Source: Bacteroidota bacterium
GTDB lineage: Bacteria > Bacteroidota > Bacteroidia > UKL13-3
DNA length: 64,000 bases
Assembly (NCBI GenBank): GCA_947464275.1
Contig: CANHVU010000008.1
Coordinates: 55,069 to 119,068 of the forward strand
Direction of reading: 5' to 3'
Shown here: positions 19,071 through 26,836 of the stretch, piece after piece
Layout: the number at the start of each line of letters is the position of its first letter
Numbering within the stretch: position 1 is the first letter of the stretch
The notes under the pieces: model-generated
The model's input: the letters and a program-made list of their open reading frames with translations, nothing else
Told to the model about the DNA's origin: nothing
Databases searched by the model: none
Position numbers and translations under genes: made by a program

Positions 19071-20780
19071 ATGCTTACAAATACCCTTTACTTTGCGAAG
19101 CTTTTGAATAACCAAGTAACTATATTATCTAAACTTTGCAGCGATTTTGGAATTGAGCATGCTGTAATTTGTCCAGGCTCACGTTCTGCGCCATTGGTGT
19201 TTGCTTTTAACCGAAATAAAAACATCAAAACTTACGCCATTGTAGACGAGCGAAGTGCAGGCTATATTGCTCTTGGTATGGCCCAACAATTACAAAAACC
19301 GGTAGCCTTAATTTGTACCAGTGGAACTGCTGCTCTTAATTTCTTTCCGGCTATAGCCGAAGCTTTTTATCAAAAAATTCCTTTGGTGGTTTTAACGGCA
19401 GATAGACCCGCTGAATTACTTAATCAACAAGATGGGCAAATGATTAACCAAGTGAATGTATTTGGAAGTCATGTAAGGGAAAGTTTAAATTTAAATAAAG
19501 AAAATTCGAATTTCGAATTTCGAATTTTGAATTTGTTAAGCAAATCAATGCTTCCTGTTAAAGGACCTGTGCATATAAATGTGCCTTTGGTGGAACCTTT
19601 GTACGAAGATTTAGCAATTTGCAATGAGCAATTTGCAATAGGCAATTATAAAAAAAAACCATACAACAATTTAACAATCTTTGACAATTTTGATAAAGTT
19701 AAGCTAAGCAATGCAGTCAATAAAAGTTCTAAAAAGGTAATATTAATTGGGCAGGGTTTTCCTGACCAAAAATTAGCCTCGGTTTTAAAAAGTTTGGAAC
19801 AAAAGGGTTTTGTAATTTTAGCAGATGTAGTTTCAAATCAACACGAAAGTACTTGCATTTCGCATTACGATTTGATTGTTGCGCAAGCAACACCTGACAT
19901 TTTAAAAACTTTAGAACCTGATTTAATTATTAGCTTGGGTGGACCAGTTTTATCGAAAGCATTAAAACTTTGGCTAAAAAAGCAAAAACCGCAGTTTCAT
20001 TTTAGAATTCAGCAAGATGAATTTTTGGTAAACACTTACGATAATGTTACCGATTATATAGTTACTAATAATATCAGGCCACTAAAATTTATTACTGAAA
20101 ATTTTATTCCTAAAAATTTATTTTTGAATAATTGGCAAGAAATAAATGCCAAAGCAAAACAGTTAGTAACCGATTTTACCCAAAATAATCAAACTGTGTT
20201 TAATGAACTGGTGGCTGTAAAAACTGTTTTGGAGCAATTGCCAAACCAAAGTCAATTACAAATTGCTAACAGTACTGCCATACGCTACGTAAGTTATTTA
20301 GGTTTACCAAACAAAAATTTAACGATTTTTTGTAACAGAGGCACGAGCGGAATTGATGGTTGTACCTCAACAGCATTGGGCGCAGCCCTCATCAATAATA
20401 AAATTACCACTTTAATTACGGGCGATTTAGCGTTTTTTTACGATAGAAATGCTTTTTGGAACAATTACATTCCAAACAATTTGCGTGTAATTTTATTAAA
20501 TAATAATGGAGGAGGAATTTTTAATTTAATTGATGGACCAAGCAGTGCACCCGAATTAGATAAATTCTTTTTAACCAAACATACATTAAAAGCAAAAAAT
20601 TTAGCTGCCGATTTTGGATTAATTTACGAAAATTGCACTTCGCAAAATGAATTAAACCAAGCATTAAATTCGTTTTTTGAACCTTCGGAAACAGCTAAAA
20701 TATTAGAACTGAGTTTTGATATGAATAAAAGTGCCGAAGTGTATAAAGCGTTTAGGAAAATGGTTATTGGCTCCCGATAG
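19071..20780 (+). CDS. menD: Menaquinone enzyme MenD (SEPHCHC synthase), 569 aa
   Basis: Thiamine-diphosphate enzyme condensing 2-oxoglutarate with isochorismate. The N-terminal ThDP region (VICPGSRSAPLVFAF, VDERSAGYIALGMAQ, ICTSGTAALNFFPA), GPVHINVPL, and the C-terminal cofactor loop (GTSGIDGCTSTALG, GDLAFFYDRNAFW, NNNGGGIFN) are intact. Two stretches in the middle (near residues 145-155 and 182-193) are encoded by heptad tandem repeats. The last codons and the TAG stop (20778-20780) lie inside a perfect palindrome, so the C-terminus VIGSR may have been rewritten by that insertion. Confidence 0.95.
   Translation: MLTNTLYFAKLLNNQVTILSKLCSDFGIEHAVICPGSRSAPLVFAFNRNKNIKTYAIVDERSAGYIALGMAQQLQKPVALICTSGTAALNFFPAIAEAFYQKIPLVVLTADRPAELLNQQDGQMINQVNVFGSHVRESLNLNKENSNFEFRILNLLSKSMLPVKGPVHINVPLVEPLYEDLAICNEQFAIGNYKKKPYNNLTIFDNFDKVKLSNAVNKSSKKVILIGQGFPDQKLASVLKSLEQKGFVILADVVSNQHESTCISHYDLIVAQATPDILKTLEPDLIISLGGPVLSKALKLWLKKQKPQFHFRIQQDEFLVNTYDNVTDYIVTNNIRPLKFITENFIPKNLFLNNWQEINAKAKQLVTDFTQNNQTVFNELVAVKTVLEQLPNQSQLQIANSTAIRYVSYLGLPNKNLTIFCNRGTSGIDGCTSTALGAALINNKITTLITGDLAFFYDRNAFWNNYIPNNLRVILLNNNGGGIFNLIDGPSSAPELDKFFLTKHTLKAKNLAADFGLIYENCTSQNELNQALNSFFEPSETAKILELSFDMNKSAEVYKAFRKMVIGSR
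19501..19535 (+). repeat. Heptad tandem array inside menD, first
   Basis: Five in-phase 7-mers: aaaattc, gaatttc, gaatttc, gaatttt, gaatttg. They encode the segment SNFEFRILN between the conserved HVRESLNL and GPVHINVP blocks of MenD, a region of variable length in the family. 35 nt would break the frame unless balanced. Confidence 0.8.
19614..19648 (+). repeat. Heptad tandem array inside menD, second
   Basis: Five in-phase 7-mers: gcaattt, gcaatga, gcaattt, gcaatag, gcaatta, coding for AICNEQFAIGNY after the conserved VPLVEPLYEDL. The same units occur outside genes at 32705-32739. The two menD arrays together are 70 nt. Confidence 0.8.
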
Positions 20781-20789
20781 CTATCGGGA
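20772..20789. repeat. Perfect 18-bp palindrome at the menD stop
   Basis: TCCCGATAGCTATCGGGA, a perfect palindrome containing the TAG stop of menD. Relatives are at 18729-18743 (3-nt spacer), 21747-21762 (2-nt spacer) and, degenerate, 54470-54487. Confidence 0.9.
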
Positions 20790-20853
20790 TAGCTTCTGGC
20801 CAAATGCTAATAAATCTAGCTATAAAATTAGAGCTAACGCTTCGGCTACGCTC
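20790..20853. repeat. Degenerate heptad stretch between menD and menB
   Basis: Words such as agcttct, ggccaaa, tgctaat and agctaac recur at 7-bp steps and match the reverse complement of the array at 28098-28146 (shared TAGCTTCTGGCCA). The 3' part, cgcttcggctacgctcagcg, is a GC-richer piece that can fold on itself. No gene is seen here. Confidence 0.5.
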
Positions 20854-20865
20854 AGCGACCAAAAA

Positions 20866-20907
20866 ACTAAAAACTTTGAACTAAGTACTAAAAACTAAGA
20901 ACTAAAA
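20866..20907 (+). repeat. Heptad tandem array before menB
   Basis: Six perfectly phased 7-mers: actaaaa, actttga, actaagt, actaaaa, actaaga, actaaaa, ending 4 nt before the menB ATG. Both this array and the one before bcp are preceded by CAGC(A/G)ACC, so the whole 60-bp upstream module is related. Confidence 0.88.
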
Positions 20908-20911
20908 AAAT

Positions 20912-21736
20912 ATGACAAGTAAATATAATTGGACAACTCTAAAGGAGTACAAGGAAATTTTATTTCAATACTACGAAGGTATTGCTAAAATTAGTATTAA
21001 CCGTCCGCATGTGCACAATGCGTTTACCCCGCTTACCGTTCAAGAAATGAGCGAAGCCATGGAATTAGCGCGCCAAAATCAAGATGTGCGTGTGGTAATT
21101 TTAACTGGCGAAGGCGGAAAAGCTTTTTGCAGTGGTGGTGATCAAAGTGTGCGCGGACACGGAGGTTATATTGGCGATGATGGAATTCCTCGTTTAAATG
21201 TGTTGGATTTACAAATGCAAATCCGCAGAATTCCTAAGCCGGTTGTGGCTATGGTAGCAGGTTATGCCATTGGTGGCGGACATGTATTACATGTAATTTG
21301 CGATATTTCTATTGCTGCCGAAAATGCTAAATTTGGTCAAACAGGACCAAAAGTGGGCAGTTTTGATGGTGGATTTGGTGCTGGCTATCTAGCTAGAGTA
21401 GTTGGCCAAAAGAAAGCCAGAGAAATTTGGTTTTTATGCGACCAATACAATGCCCAAGAAGCTTTAGATATGGGCTTGGTAAATAAAGTGGTGCCTTTAG
21501 AATTATTAGAAGACGAAACCATAAAATGGTGTCAGAAAATGATTGAAAAAAGTCCAGTGGCTTTACGTATGATAAAAGCAAGTTTTAATGCTGAGTTAGA
21601 CGGACAAGCGGGTATTCAGGAATTAGCAGGAAACGCTACTTTGCTTTATTACCTCAGCGATGAAGCTAAAGAAGGCAAAAATTCGTTCTTAGAAAAACGC
21701 AAACCCGACTTTAGTAAATTCCCTAAGTTCCCATAG
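20912..21736 (+). CDS. menB: 1,4-dihydroxy-2-naphthoyl-CoA synthase MenB, 274 aa
   Basis: Crotonase-fold enzyme closing the second ring in menaquinone synthesis, two steps after MenD. It has the oxyanion-hole motif [38 protein letters not shown] and the catalytic C-terminal region typical of MenB. Length is normal. Its A-rich translation start region is made entirely of the heptad array. Confidence 0.97.
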   Translation: MTSKYNWTTLKEYKEILFQYYEGIAKISINRPHVHNAFTPLTVQEMSEAMELARQNQDVRVVILTGEGGKAFCSGGDQSVRGHGGYIGDDGIPRLNVLDLQMQIRRIPKPVVAMVAGYAIGGGHVLHVICDISIAAENAKFGQTGPKVGSFDGGFGAGYLARVVGQKKAREIWFLCDQYNAQEALDMGLVNKVVPLELLEDETIKWCQKMIEKSPVALRMIKASFNAELDGQAGIQELAGNATLLYYLSDEAKEGKNSFLEKRKPDFSKFPKFP

Positions 21737-21746
21737 TTTTCCCGCA

Positions 21747-21762
21747 TCCCGATTTATCGGGA
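21747..21762. repeat. Palindrome of the TCCCGAT family after menB
   Basis: TCCCGAT-TT-ATCGGGA, 10 bp after the menB stop. Same arms as the palindrome at the menD stop, with a 2-nt spacer instead of AGCT. It could act as a weak terminator but has no T tract. Confidence 0.8.
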
Positions 21763-21839
21763 GCAGAATTTCGCAGAGATTTTGTTTAGTTTTTAAGTAA
21801 AATTTGTTCCTAAAAAAATAAAACATTTATTTGCCCCAA

Positions 21840-22856
21840 ATGATTTTAAAACCCAATATTTCGCTTAAACCATTTAATACTTTTGGTATTGATGCCACTG
21901 CATCTGATTTTATTGAAATTGATTCGATTCAAACACTTCAATTTGTAATTGATAATTTCAATTTAGCCAATAGAAAAACGCTAGTTATAGGTGGTGGTAG
22001 CAATATTTTGTTAACCAAAAATTTTGATGGTTTGGTTTTAAAAATGAGCATTAAAGGTATTGAAAAAGTAAATGAAGATAACGAATATGTGTATTTAAAA
22101 GCCATGGCAGGCGAAACCTGGCATGGCTTTGTAATGCATTGTGTAGCCAATAATTATTCGGGAGTTGAAAACCTCTCGTTAATACCTGGCTGTGTGGGTG
22201 CTGCGCCTATGCAAAATATTGGTGCTTATGGCGTTGAAATTAAAGATACTTGCCATGAAGTAGAAGCGTACAACATAGAAACCAACGAAGTAACAATATT
22301 TAGCAATGCTGATTGTAAATTTGGCTACCGCGAAAGTATTTTTAAGCATGAAGCCAAAGGAAAATACATCATTTCATCGGTTACATTTAAATTAGCCAAA
22401 CAAGCCAAAATTAATGTTTCGTACGGTGCTATACAAGATGTATTAAAGAGTAAAAACATTGAAAATCCTACCATTCAAGATGTAAGCGAAGCAGTAATTG
22501 CCATTCGTGAGTCGAAATTACCTAACCCAAAAGTATTGGGAAATGCGGGCAGTTTTTTTAAAAATCCAGAAGTTCCAACAGAAGAATATTTAACTTTAAA
22601 AGAAAAATACCCTGCTTTGGTTGGTTACAAAACCAGCGAAACCCACACCAAACTAGCCGCAGGTTGGCTAATAGAACAATGTGGTTGGAAAGGAAAAGTA
22701 GTTGGAAACACTGGTTCGCACAAAGACCAAGCTTTGGTTTTGGTAAATTATGGCAATGCCACTGGCAACGAAATTTGGAAATTAGCCATGCAAATTCAAG
22801 AATCGGTTTTCGAAAAATTTGGAGTAACCATTGTTCCTGAGGTAAATGTGATTTGA
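21840..22856 (+). CDS. murB: UDP-N-acetylenolpyruvoylglucosamine reductase MurB, 338 aa
   Basis: FAD enzyme of cytoplasmic peptidoglycan precursor synthesis. FAD-binding motifs VIGGGSNILL and SLIPGCVGAAPMQNIGAYG and the catalytic serine region NPKVLGNAGSFFKNP are present; this is the long type I form. The ATG at 21840 is preferred over an upstream TTG at 21831 because it begins the family N-terminus (MILKPNISLKPFNTFG). A GCCACAGATT element begins 3 nt after its stop. Confidence 0.97.
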   Translation: MILKPNISLKPFNTFGIDATASDFIEIDSIQTLQFVIDNFNLANRKTLVIGGGSNILLTKNFDGLVLKMSIKGIEKVNEDNEYVYLKAMAGETWHGFVMHCVANNYSGVENLSLIPGCVGAAPMQNIGAYGVEIKDTCHEVEAYNIETNEVTIFSNADCKFGYRESIFKHEAKGKYIISSVTFKLAKQAKINVSYGAIQDVLKSKNIENPTIQDVSEAVIAIRESKLPNPKVLGNAGSFFKNPEVPTEEYLTLKEKYPALVGYKTSETHTKLAAGWLIEQCGWKGKVVGNTGSHKDQALVLVNYGNATGNEIWKLAMQIQESVFEKFGVTIVPEVNVI

Positions 22857-22859
22857 GGA

Positions 22860-22883
22860 GCCACAGATTGCACTGATTACATA
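22860..22883 (+). repeat. GCCACAGATT element after murB
   Basis: Reads GCCACAGATTGCACTGATTA, beginning 3 nt after the TGA stop. Related copies lie after the GlmU-family gene (23462-23487) and the 37-aa membrane protein (56508-56528), always in the same sense as the gene. Confidence 0.8.
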
Positions 22884-22939
22884 GGAAAATAACCGCAAAG
22901 GGCGCTAAGATTTTTTGCTAAAAGCAAATCATTCACAAC

Positions 22940-23392
22940 ATGAAAAAAGTATTCCTACTATTTGCCTTATTGTTCGTATTAAGAATTGGCTTTTGTCAAG
23001 TTTCGAAAGAGATATCAACAATAACAATTATTGCATTGAATCAATTTGAAAATAAATGTGATAAAGCCATTAAGATTACTGGTGATTCAATATTTATTGA
23101 CACTTGTTATAATAAAACTACAAAATTGCTAAATCCTGTAAAAACTACTTTTATAAAAAACAATCCAATATACTCAAAACTCTACACCGTTTCAGATTTG
23201 CAGTGGAAAAATGCAGAAGCAAAATTAAATTCAATAAAAAAATGTGACTACGCAATTGAGTACAAAATTATTTTATTTAATAACAACCTAACTAAAACCT
23301 ATTTTCTAAAAGGATTTAAAAATTGCTATCCAAATGACTGTAAAGAACTATTAAATAATTTAGATTGTATTTTCAATCAACTATCCAATTAA
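22940..23392 (+). CDS. Exported protein of unknown function, 150 aa
   Basis: A clear signal peptide (KKVFLLFALLFVLRIGFCQ) with cleavage expected near residue 20 is followed by about 130 residues with four or more cysteines (CDKAIKI, CYNKTTK, KKCDYAI, NCYPNDCKE), suggesting disulfides in the periplasm. I do not recognise the family. It is flanked by repeat material and has no operon partner. Confidence 0.7.
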   Translation: MKKVFLLFALLFVLRIGFCQVSKEISTITIIALNQFENKCDKAIKITGDSIFIDTCYNKTTKLLNPVKTTFIKNNPIYSKLYTVSDLQWKNAEAKLNSIKKCDYAIEYKIILFNNNLTKTYFLKGFKNCYPNDCKELLNNLDCIFNQLSN

Positions 23393-23417
23393 GGTTTTCC
23401 CCTATTTAAAAGCTCAT

Positions 23418-23448
23418 AAAAAAAGATGTTGGCAGTTAAGCCAACATC
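23418..23448 (-). terminator. Terminator of the GlmU-family gene
   Basis: Perfect 9-bp stem GATGTTGGC/GCCAACATC with a 6-nt loop, followed on the minus strand by seven T. The plus side lacks a clean T tract but may still slow transcription from the secreted-protein gene. Confidence 0.88.
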
Positions 23449-23461
23449 AATATCAAATTTT

Positions 23462-23487
23462 TCTGTGCAATCTGTTTAATCTGTGGC
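23462..23487 (-). repeat. GCCACAGATT element after the GlmU-family gene
   Basis: On the minus strand GCCACAGATTAAACAGATT begins 4 nt after the TAA stop and continues into GCACAGA. It lies between the stop codon and the terminator, so it is in the 3' UTR. Confidence 0.8.
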
Positions 23488-23491
23488 TTAA

Positions 23492-24685
23492 TTATTTAGT
23501 TTCCCAAAAACGATATAGTTTGGTTTCGTTAAATATAAAATTTAGTATGTTTTTATCGTCTTCGGTTAATTCTACGTTTCTGCGTTTATAAACTGCTTCG
23601 GCCGTTTTAAAAAACTTATTGATTACAAATGTTTCAAAACCTTGTGCGCCACCCCAAGCAAAATCAGGGATGAAGTTACGCGGAAAACCTGCGCCAAACA
23701 CATTTGCACCCACTCCTACTACCGTTCCTGTGTTAAACATGGTGTTTATACCACATTTAGCATGATCGGCCATTATTAAGCCGCAAAACGTTAAGCCCGT
23801 TTTTTCAAACTTTTGTTTATCGTAGTTCCAAAGTTTTACTTCATCGTAAGTATTTTTAAGGTTAGAGTTATTGGTATCGGCACCCATATTTACCCACTCG
23901 CCAATTACTGCATTGCCCACAAACCCATCATGACCTTTATTGCTGTAGGCAAAAAACACCGCATTACTTACCTCTCCACCTACTTTACAATAAGGACCAA
24001 CCGTGGTTCCACCATAAATTTTGGCATCCATTTTTAAACCAGCATGTTCGCACAAAGCAAAAGGCCCACGTATTTTGCAGCCTTCCATCACTTCAGCATC
24101 AGCAGCTATATAAATTGGCCCACCCGAAGCATTTAAAATACTGCATTCTACAATGGCACCTTCTTCTAAAAACACATTTTCGGGTTTTATAACTTGGTTG
24201 GTACTTGAAATGGGTTGCGATTTACGACCAGCAGTTAATAATTTAAAATCATCTTCAATACCTTTGGCATTGTTCGAAAAAATATCTTGAGGAAATTTAA
24301 TATGAATAAAATCTTCAGCTTTGGTTTCAATTAATTCAAATTGAGTAGCAATATTGGCAATATCAACAAATAAAGCACTGTTAAATGCAATAATTACATT
24401 GTTTTTATAAAGCGCTTGCCCTTTAGTTAAACTGCTAATTTCATTTATCAAAACCTCTGAAGGGCAAATACTTCCATTCACAAAAATATTTTCAACTTCC
24501 AATGTAATTGGAAACTTGTTTTGCAAATAATCCATTGTTAAATACGAAACATTGGTTTTTAAATGCTTTTCCCATTTTTGGGCAATGGTTAATATACCGC
24601 ACCTAACATTGGCCACAGGCCTAGTAAAAGTTAATGGTAACAGATTCTGTCTATCGGTAGGGTTATCGAATAAAATGTAATTCAT
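23492..24685 (-). CDS. GlmU-family sugar nucleotidyltransferase-like protein, 397 aa
   Basis: Bacteroidota-specific GlmU-like protein. The N-terminal half resembles a degraded nucleotidyltransferase domain (ILFDNPTDRQNLLPLTFTRP); the C-terminal half has a left-handed beta-helix of hexapeptide repeats (about residues 170-330, with GGPIYIAADAEVMEGCKI and GNAVIGEWVNMGADTNN). The classical GlmU glycine-rich pyrophosphorylase loop is not visible, so the enzymatic role is uncertain. Single gene with its own terminator. Confidence 0.85.
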   Translation of the reverse strand: MNYILFDNPTDRQNLLPLTFTRPVANVRCGILTIAQKWEKHLKTNVSYLTMDYLQNKFPITLEVENIFVNGSICPSEVLINEISSLTKGQALYKNNVIIAFNSALFVDIANIATQFELIETKAEDFIHIKFPQDIFSNNAKGIEDDFKLLTAGRKSQPISSTNQVIKPENVFLEEGAIVECSILNASGGPIYIAADAEVMEGCKIRGPFALCEHAGLKMDAKIYGGTTVGPYCKVGGEVSNAVFFAYSNKGHDGFVGNAVIGEWVNMGADTNNSNLKNTYDEVKLWNYDKQKFEKTGLTFCGLIMADHAKCGINTMFNTGTVVGVGANVFGAGFPRNFIPDFAWGGAQGFETFVINKFFKTAEAVYKRRNVELTEDDKNILNFIFNETKLYRFWETK

Positions 24686-24727
24686 TGGGTAAAATTTTTT
24701 ATAAAATAAAACTGCAATTAGCTAAAA

Positions 24728-24756
24728 ATAAAAAAGCCTTCCAAATGGAAGGCTTT
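24728..24756 (-). terminator. Terminator of rpmE2
   Basis: AAAGCCTTCC-AAAT-GGAAGGCTTT, a perfect 10-bp stem followed on the minus strand by a T-rich tract. It lies 22 nt after the rpmE2 stop and separates it from the GlmU-family gene. Confidence 0.9.
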
Positions 24757-24777
24757 AAATATTTGTAAACAAAAAAA

Positions 24778-25026
24778 TTATTTTTTTGCGTAACGTTTGT
24801 TGAATTTATCAATACGACCTGCAGTATCGATTAACATGCTTTGGCCTGTAAAAAACGGATGTGATTTGTAAGAAATCTCTAATTTGAATAGAGGATATTC
24901 AATTCCATCTTCCAATGTAATTGTATCTTTAGTATCTACTGTTGAACCAGTTACAAAAGTATATCCGTTACTCATGTCTTTAAATGCAACTTTTCTATAA
25001 TTTTCTGGATGAATTCCTGCTTTCAT
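24778..25026 (-). CDS. rpmE2: 50S ribosomal protein L31 type B, 82 aa
   Basis: Bridges the two subunits. The start is the ATG at 25024-25026 ([17 protein letters not shown]); the frame is open upstream but that part lies beyond the promoter. The long form without the CxxC zinc site, ending [13 protein letters not shown], marks the type B, zinc-independent paralogue. A complete promoter at 25048-25078 and a strong terminator make it a single-gene unit. Confidence 0.97.
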   Translation of the reverse strand: MKAGIHPENYRKVAFKDMSNGYTFVTGSTVDTKDTITLEDGIEYPLFKLEISYKSHPFFTGQSMLIDTAGRIDKFNKRYAKK

Positions 25027-25047
25027 TTTATTTATTATTTTGGAGTG

Positions 25048-25078
25048 CAAAAGTAATTTATTTTGAAATAAATGCAAA
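25048..25078 (-). promoter_or_regulatory. Promoter of rpmE2
   Basis: TTTG (25075-25078), 19 nt, TACTTTTG (25048-25055) on the minus strand; start of transcription expected near 25041, 15 nt before the ATG. Confidence 0.8.
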
Positions 25079-25162
25079 TATATTCGAGAAAAATATTTTT
25101 GTTTTATCATAAAATAATCCAAAAGCATTGTAAAATCTATTCGGAAAGCTTTTAATAATAAA

Positions 25163-25170
25163 TATATTTG
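25163..25170 (+). promoter_or_regulatory. -7 box before the phosphoribosyltransferase gene
   Basis: TATATTTG, 20 nt before the GTG start. No TTTG is found at the expected upstream distance, so support is partial. Confidence 0.45.
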
Positions 25171-25190
25171 CCCTATAATTTTTTATAAAA

Positions 25191-25688
25191 GTGAAAACAA
25201 AAGTACTCAATCATTCAGACATTGAAAAAATTATTAAGCGTATGGCTTACCAAATTTATGAAAATAATTTTGGCGATAAACACATTACGTTTGTTGGCAT
25301 TAGCTCGCGCGGATATGAAATTGCTAAATTATTGCAAGCTGAATTAGATATAATTAGTAATTTAAAATCGAATTTGCTTGAAATTGCCATTGATAAAGAA
25401 TCACCATCTATTGAAAGTACAGTAATTAAACCTGCAAAATTTGAGGTAAAAGGTACTGTGGTAATTATTGACGATGTGTTAAACACAGGCCGCACTTTGG
25501 TTTATGCAGCATTGCCATTTTTAAATTATAAATTAAGTAAATTACAAGTAGCAGTATTGGTTGATAGAAACCATAAAAAATTCCCGATTGCTGCCGATTA
25601 TACAGGCATTCAGCTAAACACTACTTTTCAAGAGCATGTAAGTGTGGAGCAAAATAAAAAGAAACAATTTGAAGTATACTTACAGTAA
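25191..25688 (+). CDS. PyrR-like phosphoribosyltransferase, 165 aa
   Basis: Type I phosphoribosyltransferase fold with the PRPP-binding loop VVIIDDVLNTGRTLVYA near residues 92-108 and an N-terminal ITFVGISSRGYEIAK. It resembles PyrR/hypoxanthine phosphoribosyltransferase-type proteins; whether it is a uracil phosphoribosyltransferase or a regulator cannot be told, and no pyr genes are near. GTG start at 25191. Ends against a bidirectional terminator. Confidence 0.85.
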   Translation: MKTKVLNHSDIEKIIKRMAYQIYENNFGDKHITFVGISSRGYEIAKLLQAELDIISNLKSNLLEIAIDKESPSIESTVIKPAKFEVKGTVVIIDDVLNTGRTLVYAALPFLNYKLSKLQVAVLVDRNHKKFPIAADYTGIQLNTTFQEHVSVEQNKKKQFEVYLQ

Positions 25689-25720
25689 GTTCAAACAAAA
25701 AATTTAAACGTTATTAAACA

Positions 25721-25750
25721 AAAAAGGCTGTTCAAATGAACAGCCTTTTT
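25721..25750. terminator. Bidirectional terminator between the phosphoribosyltransferase and HU genes
   Basis: AAAAAGGCTGTTC-AAAT-GAACAGCCTTTTT, a perfect 13-bp stem with A and T tracts on both sides, between convergent genes. Confidence 0.93.
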
Positions 25751-25778
25751 AATTTCTTTGCTACAATAGCTCGTTAAA

Positions 25779-26051
25779 TTACTTAACTTTAGCTTGTAAG
25801 TTAGCACCAGCTTTGAACTTAACAACCTTTTTAGCAGGAATGTTAATTTCTTTACCAGTTTGAGGATTACGTCCTTTACGAGCAGCACGTTTAGTTACCG
25901 AAAAGGTTCCAAAACCAACTAGAATTACTTTGTCGTTTTTCTTCAATGCTCCTTGAGTTGATAACATAAATGCATCTAAAGAAGCAGCAGCTTGAACTTT
26001 AGTAATACCGGCAGCTTTTGCCATTGAATCGATTAAGTCTGATTTGTTCAT
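25779..26051 (-). CDS. HU-family DNA-binding protein, 90 aa
   Basis: Small nucleoid protein that bends DNA as a dimer. The beta-arm signature GRNPQTGKEINIPAKKVVKFKAG is intact and the length is standard for HU. A promoter-like sequence lies 28 nt upstream; the terminator downstream is shared with the convergent gene. Confidence 0.97.
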   Translation of the reverse strand: MNKSDLIDSMAKAAGITKVQAAASLDAFMLSTQGALKKNDKVILVGFGTFSVTKRAARKGRNPQTGKEINIPAKKVVKFKAGANLQAKVK

Positions 26052-26078
26052 ATATTATATTTAAAAATTTTTGCATAA

Positions 26079-26109
26079 CGAAAGTAGTTATACTATTTAA
26101 AAAATCAAG
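26079..26109 (-). promoter_or_regulatory. Promoter of the HU gene, variant -7 box
   Basis: CTTG (26106-26109), 19 nt, then TACTTTCG (26079-26086). The last bases differ from TAnnTTTG; the same TACTTTCG occurs before pckA and the methyltransferase gene. Confidence 0.55.
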
Positions 26110-26193
26110 TGTTGTGTCAAATTTTTCAAAAAAAATACAAAACTAAATTTTCACACATTATCAACAAAAAGAACGGATTAGTATTATTTAATA

Positions 26194-26694
26194 CTAAAAA
26201 CCATAAGTTAAAATTAGCTGAGAGGCTTTATTTACAAAGGTTTGCACCGATTCTTGAGGTATGCCAAATGTGTATTTTGCTTGAATATAATAGTCTATTC
26301 TTTTAATCAATAATTCATCTATTTTTACTTCAATTTCGGGCTTTAAAAGGTTAAAGAACAGTGGTCTCTGCGTCCTTGCATTCAAAATTCTATCTACCAA
26401 AATGCCTTTGTTAGCATTCAAATAAACAGTTATACCTTCATTATTCATTAATTGCATATTTTTAAAATAACATGGACAACCTCCGCCAGTGCTAACTAAA
26501 ACGTTATTTAACGAAGCTGTTTCAAGTAGGCATTTCTGCTCTATTTCTCTAAAATAATCTTCGCCTTTTTGCTCAAAAATATTTTCAATACTCATACCTG
26601 CTGTTTTTTCAATCATTTCATCAAGGTCGATGAACGAGTATTTTAAGGCATTCGCAAGCTTTTTACCCCAAGTACTTTTACCTGAACCTGGCAT
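26194..26694 (-). CDS. aroK: Shikimate kinase, start codon unclear, at least 166 aa
   Basis: Phosphorylates shikimate in the chorismate pathway, which also feeds MenD. Walker A (GMPGSGKST), the shikimate site DLDEMIE, STGGGCPCY and the lid region ARTQRPLF are present. The only ATG (26692-26694) lies inside the Walker A motif; the preceding codons encode the expected beta-strand RVYIVG but contain no ATG, GTG or TTG back to an in-frame stop near 26788. A heptad array (26746-26773) occupies the place where the start should be. Initiation at ATT or ATC, or loss of the normal start, are the options. Confidence 0.9.
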   Translation of the reverse strand: MPGSGKSTWGKKLANALKYSFIDLDEMIEKTAGMSIENIFEQKGEDYFREIEQKCLLETASLNNVLVSTGGGCPCYFKNMQLMNNEGITVYLNANKGILVDRILNARTQRPLFFNLLKPEIEVKIDELLIKRIDYYIQAKYTFGIPQESVQTFVNKASQLILTYGF

Positions 26695-26745
26695 GCCAAC
26701 TATATATACTCTTTGATTTTTGATAACAGATTTTTTTAAAATTTT

Positions 26746-26773
26746 GGATGTTGGATTATGAATGTTGAATGCG
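26746..26773 (+). repeat. Heptad array upstream of aroK
   Basis: Units ggatgtt, ggattat, gaatgtt, gaatgcg. It is nearly identical to the array after mutS (54413-54440) and of the same family as that after folP (29574-29622). The strand label is that on which the words are written; aroK is on the other strand. Confidence 0.8.
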
Positions 26774-26836
26774 TTTAAAGAAACTGTTTAATGTATTGAT
26801 TATCCTAAAAAACCTATACGGCATTTCTAATTTTTT

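Noticed and set aside
26109..26306. 65-aa plus-strand frame between HU and aroK
   Set aside because: It overlaps the aroK 3' end in antisense and has no promoter or homology signal.
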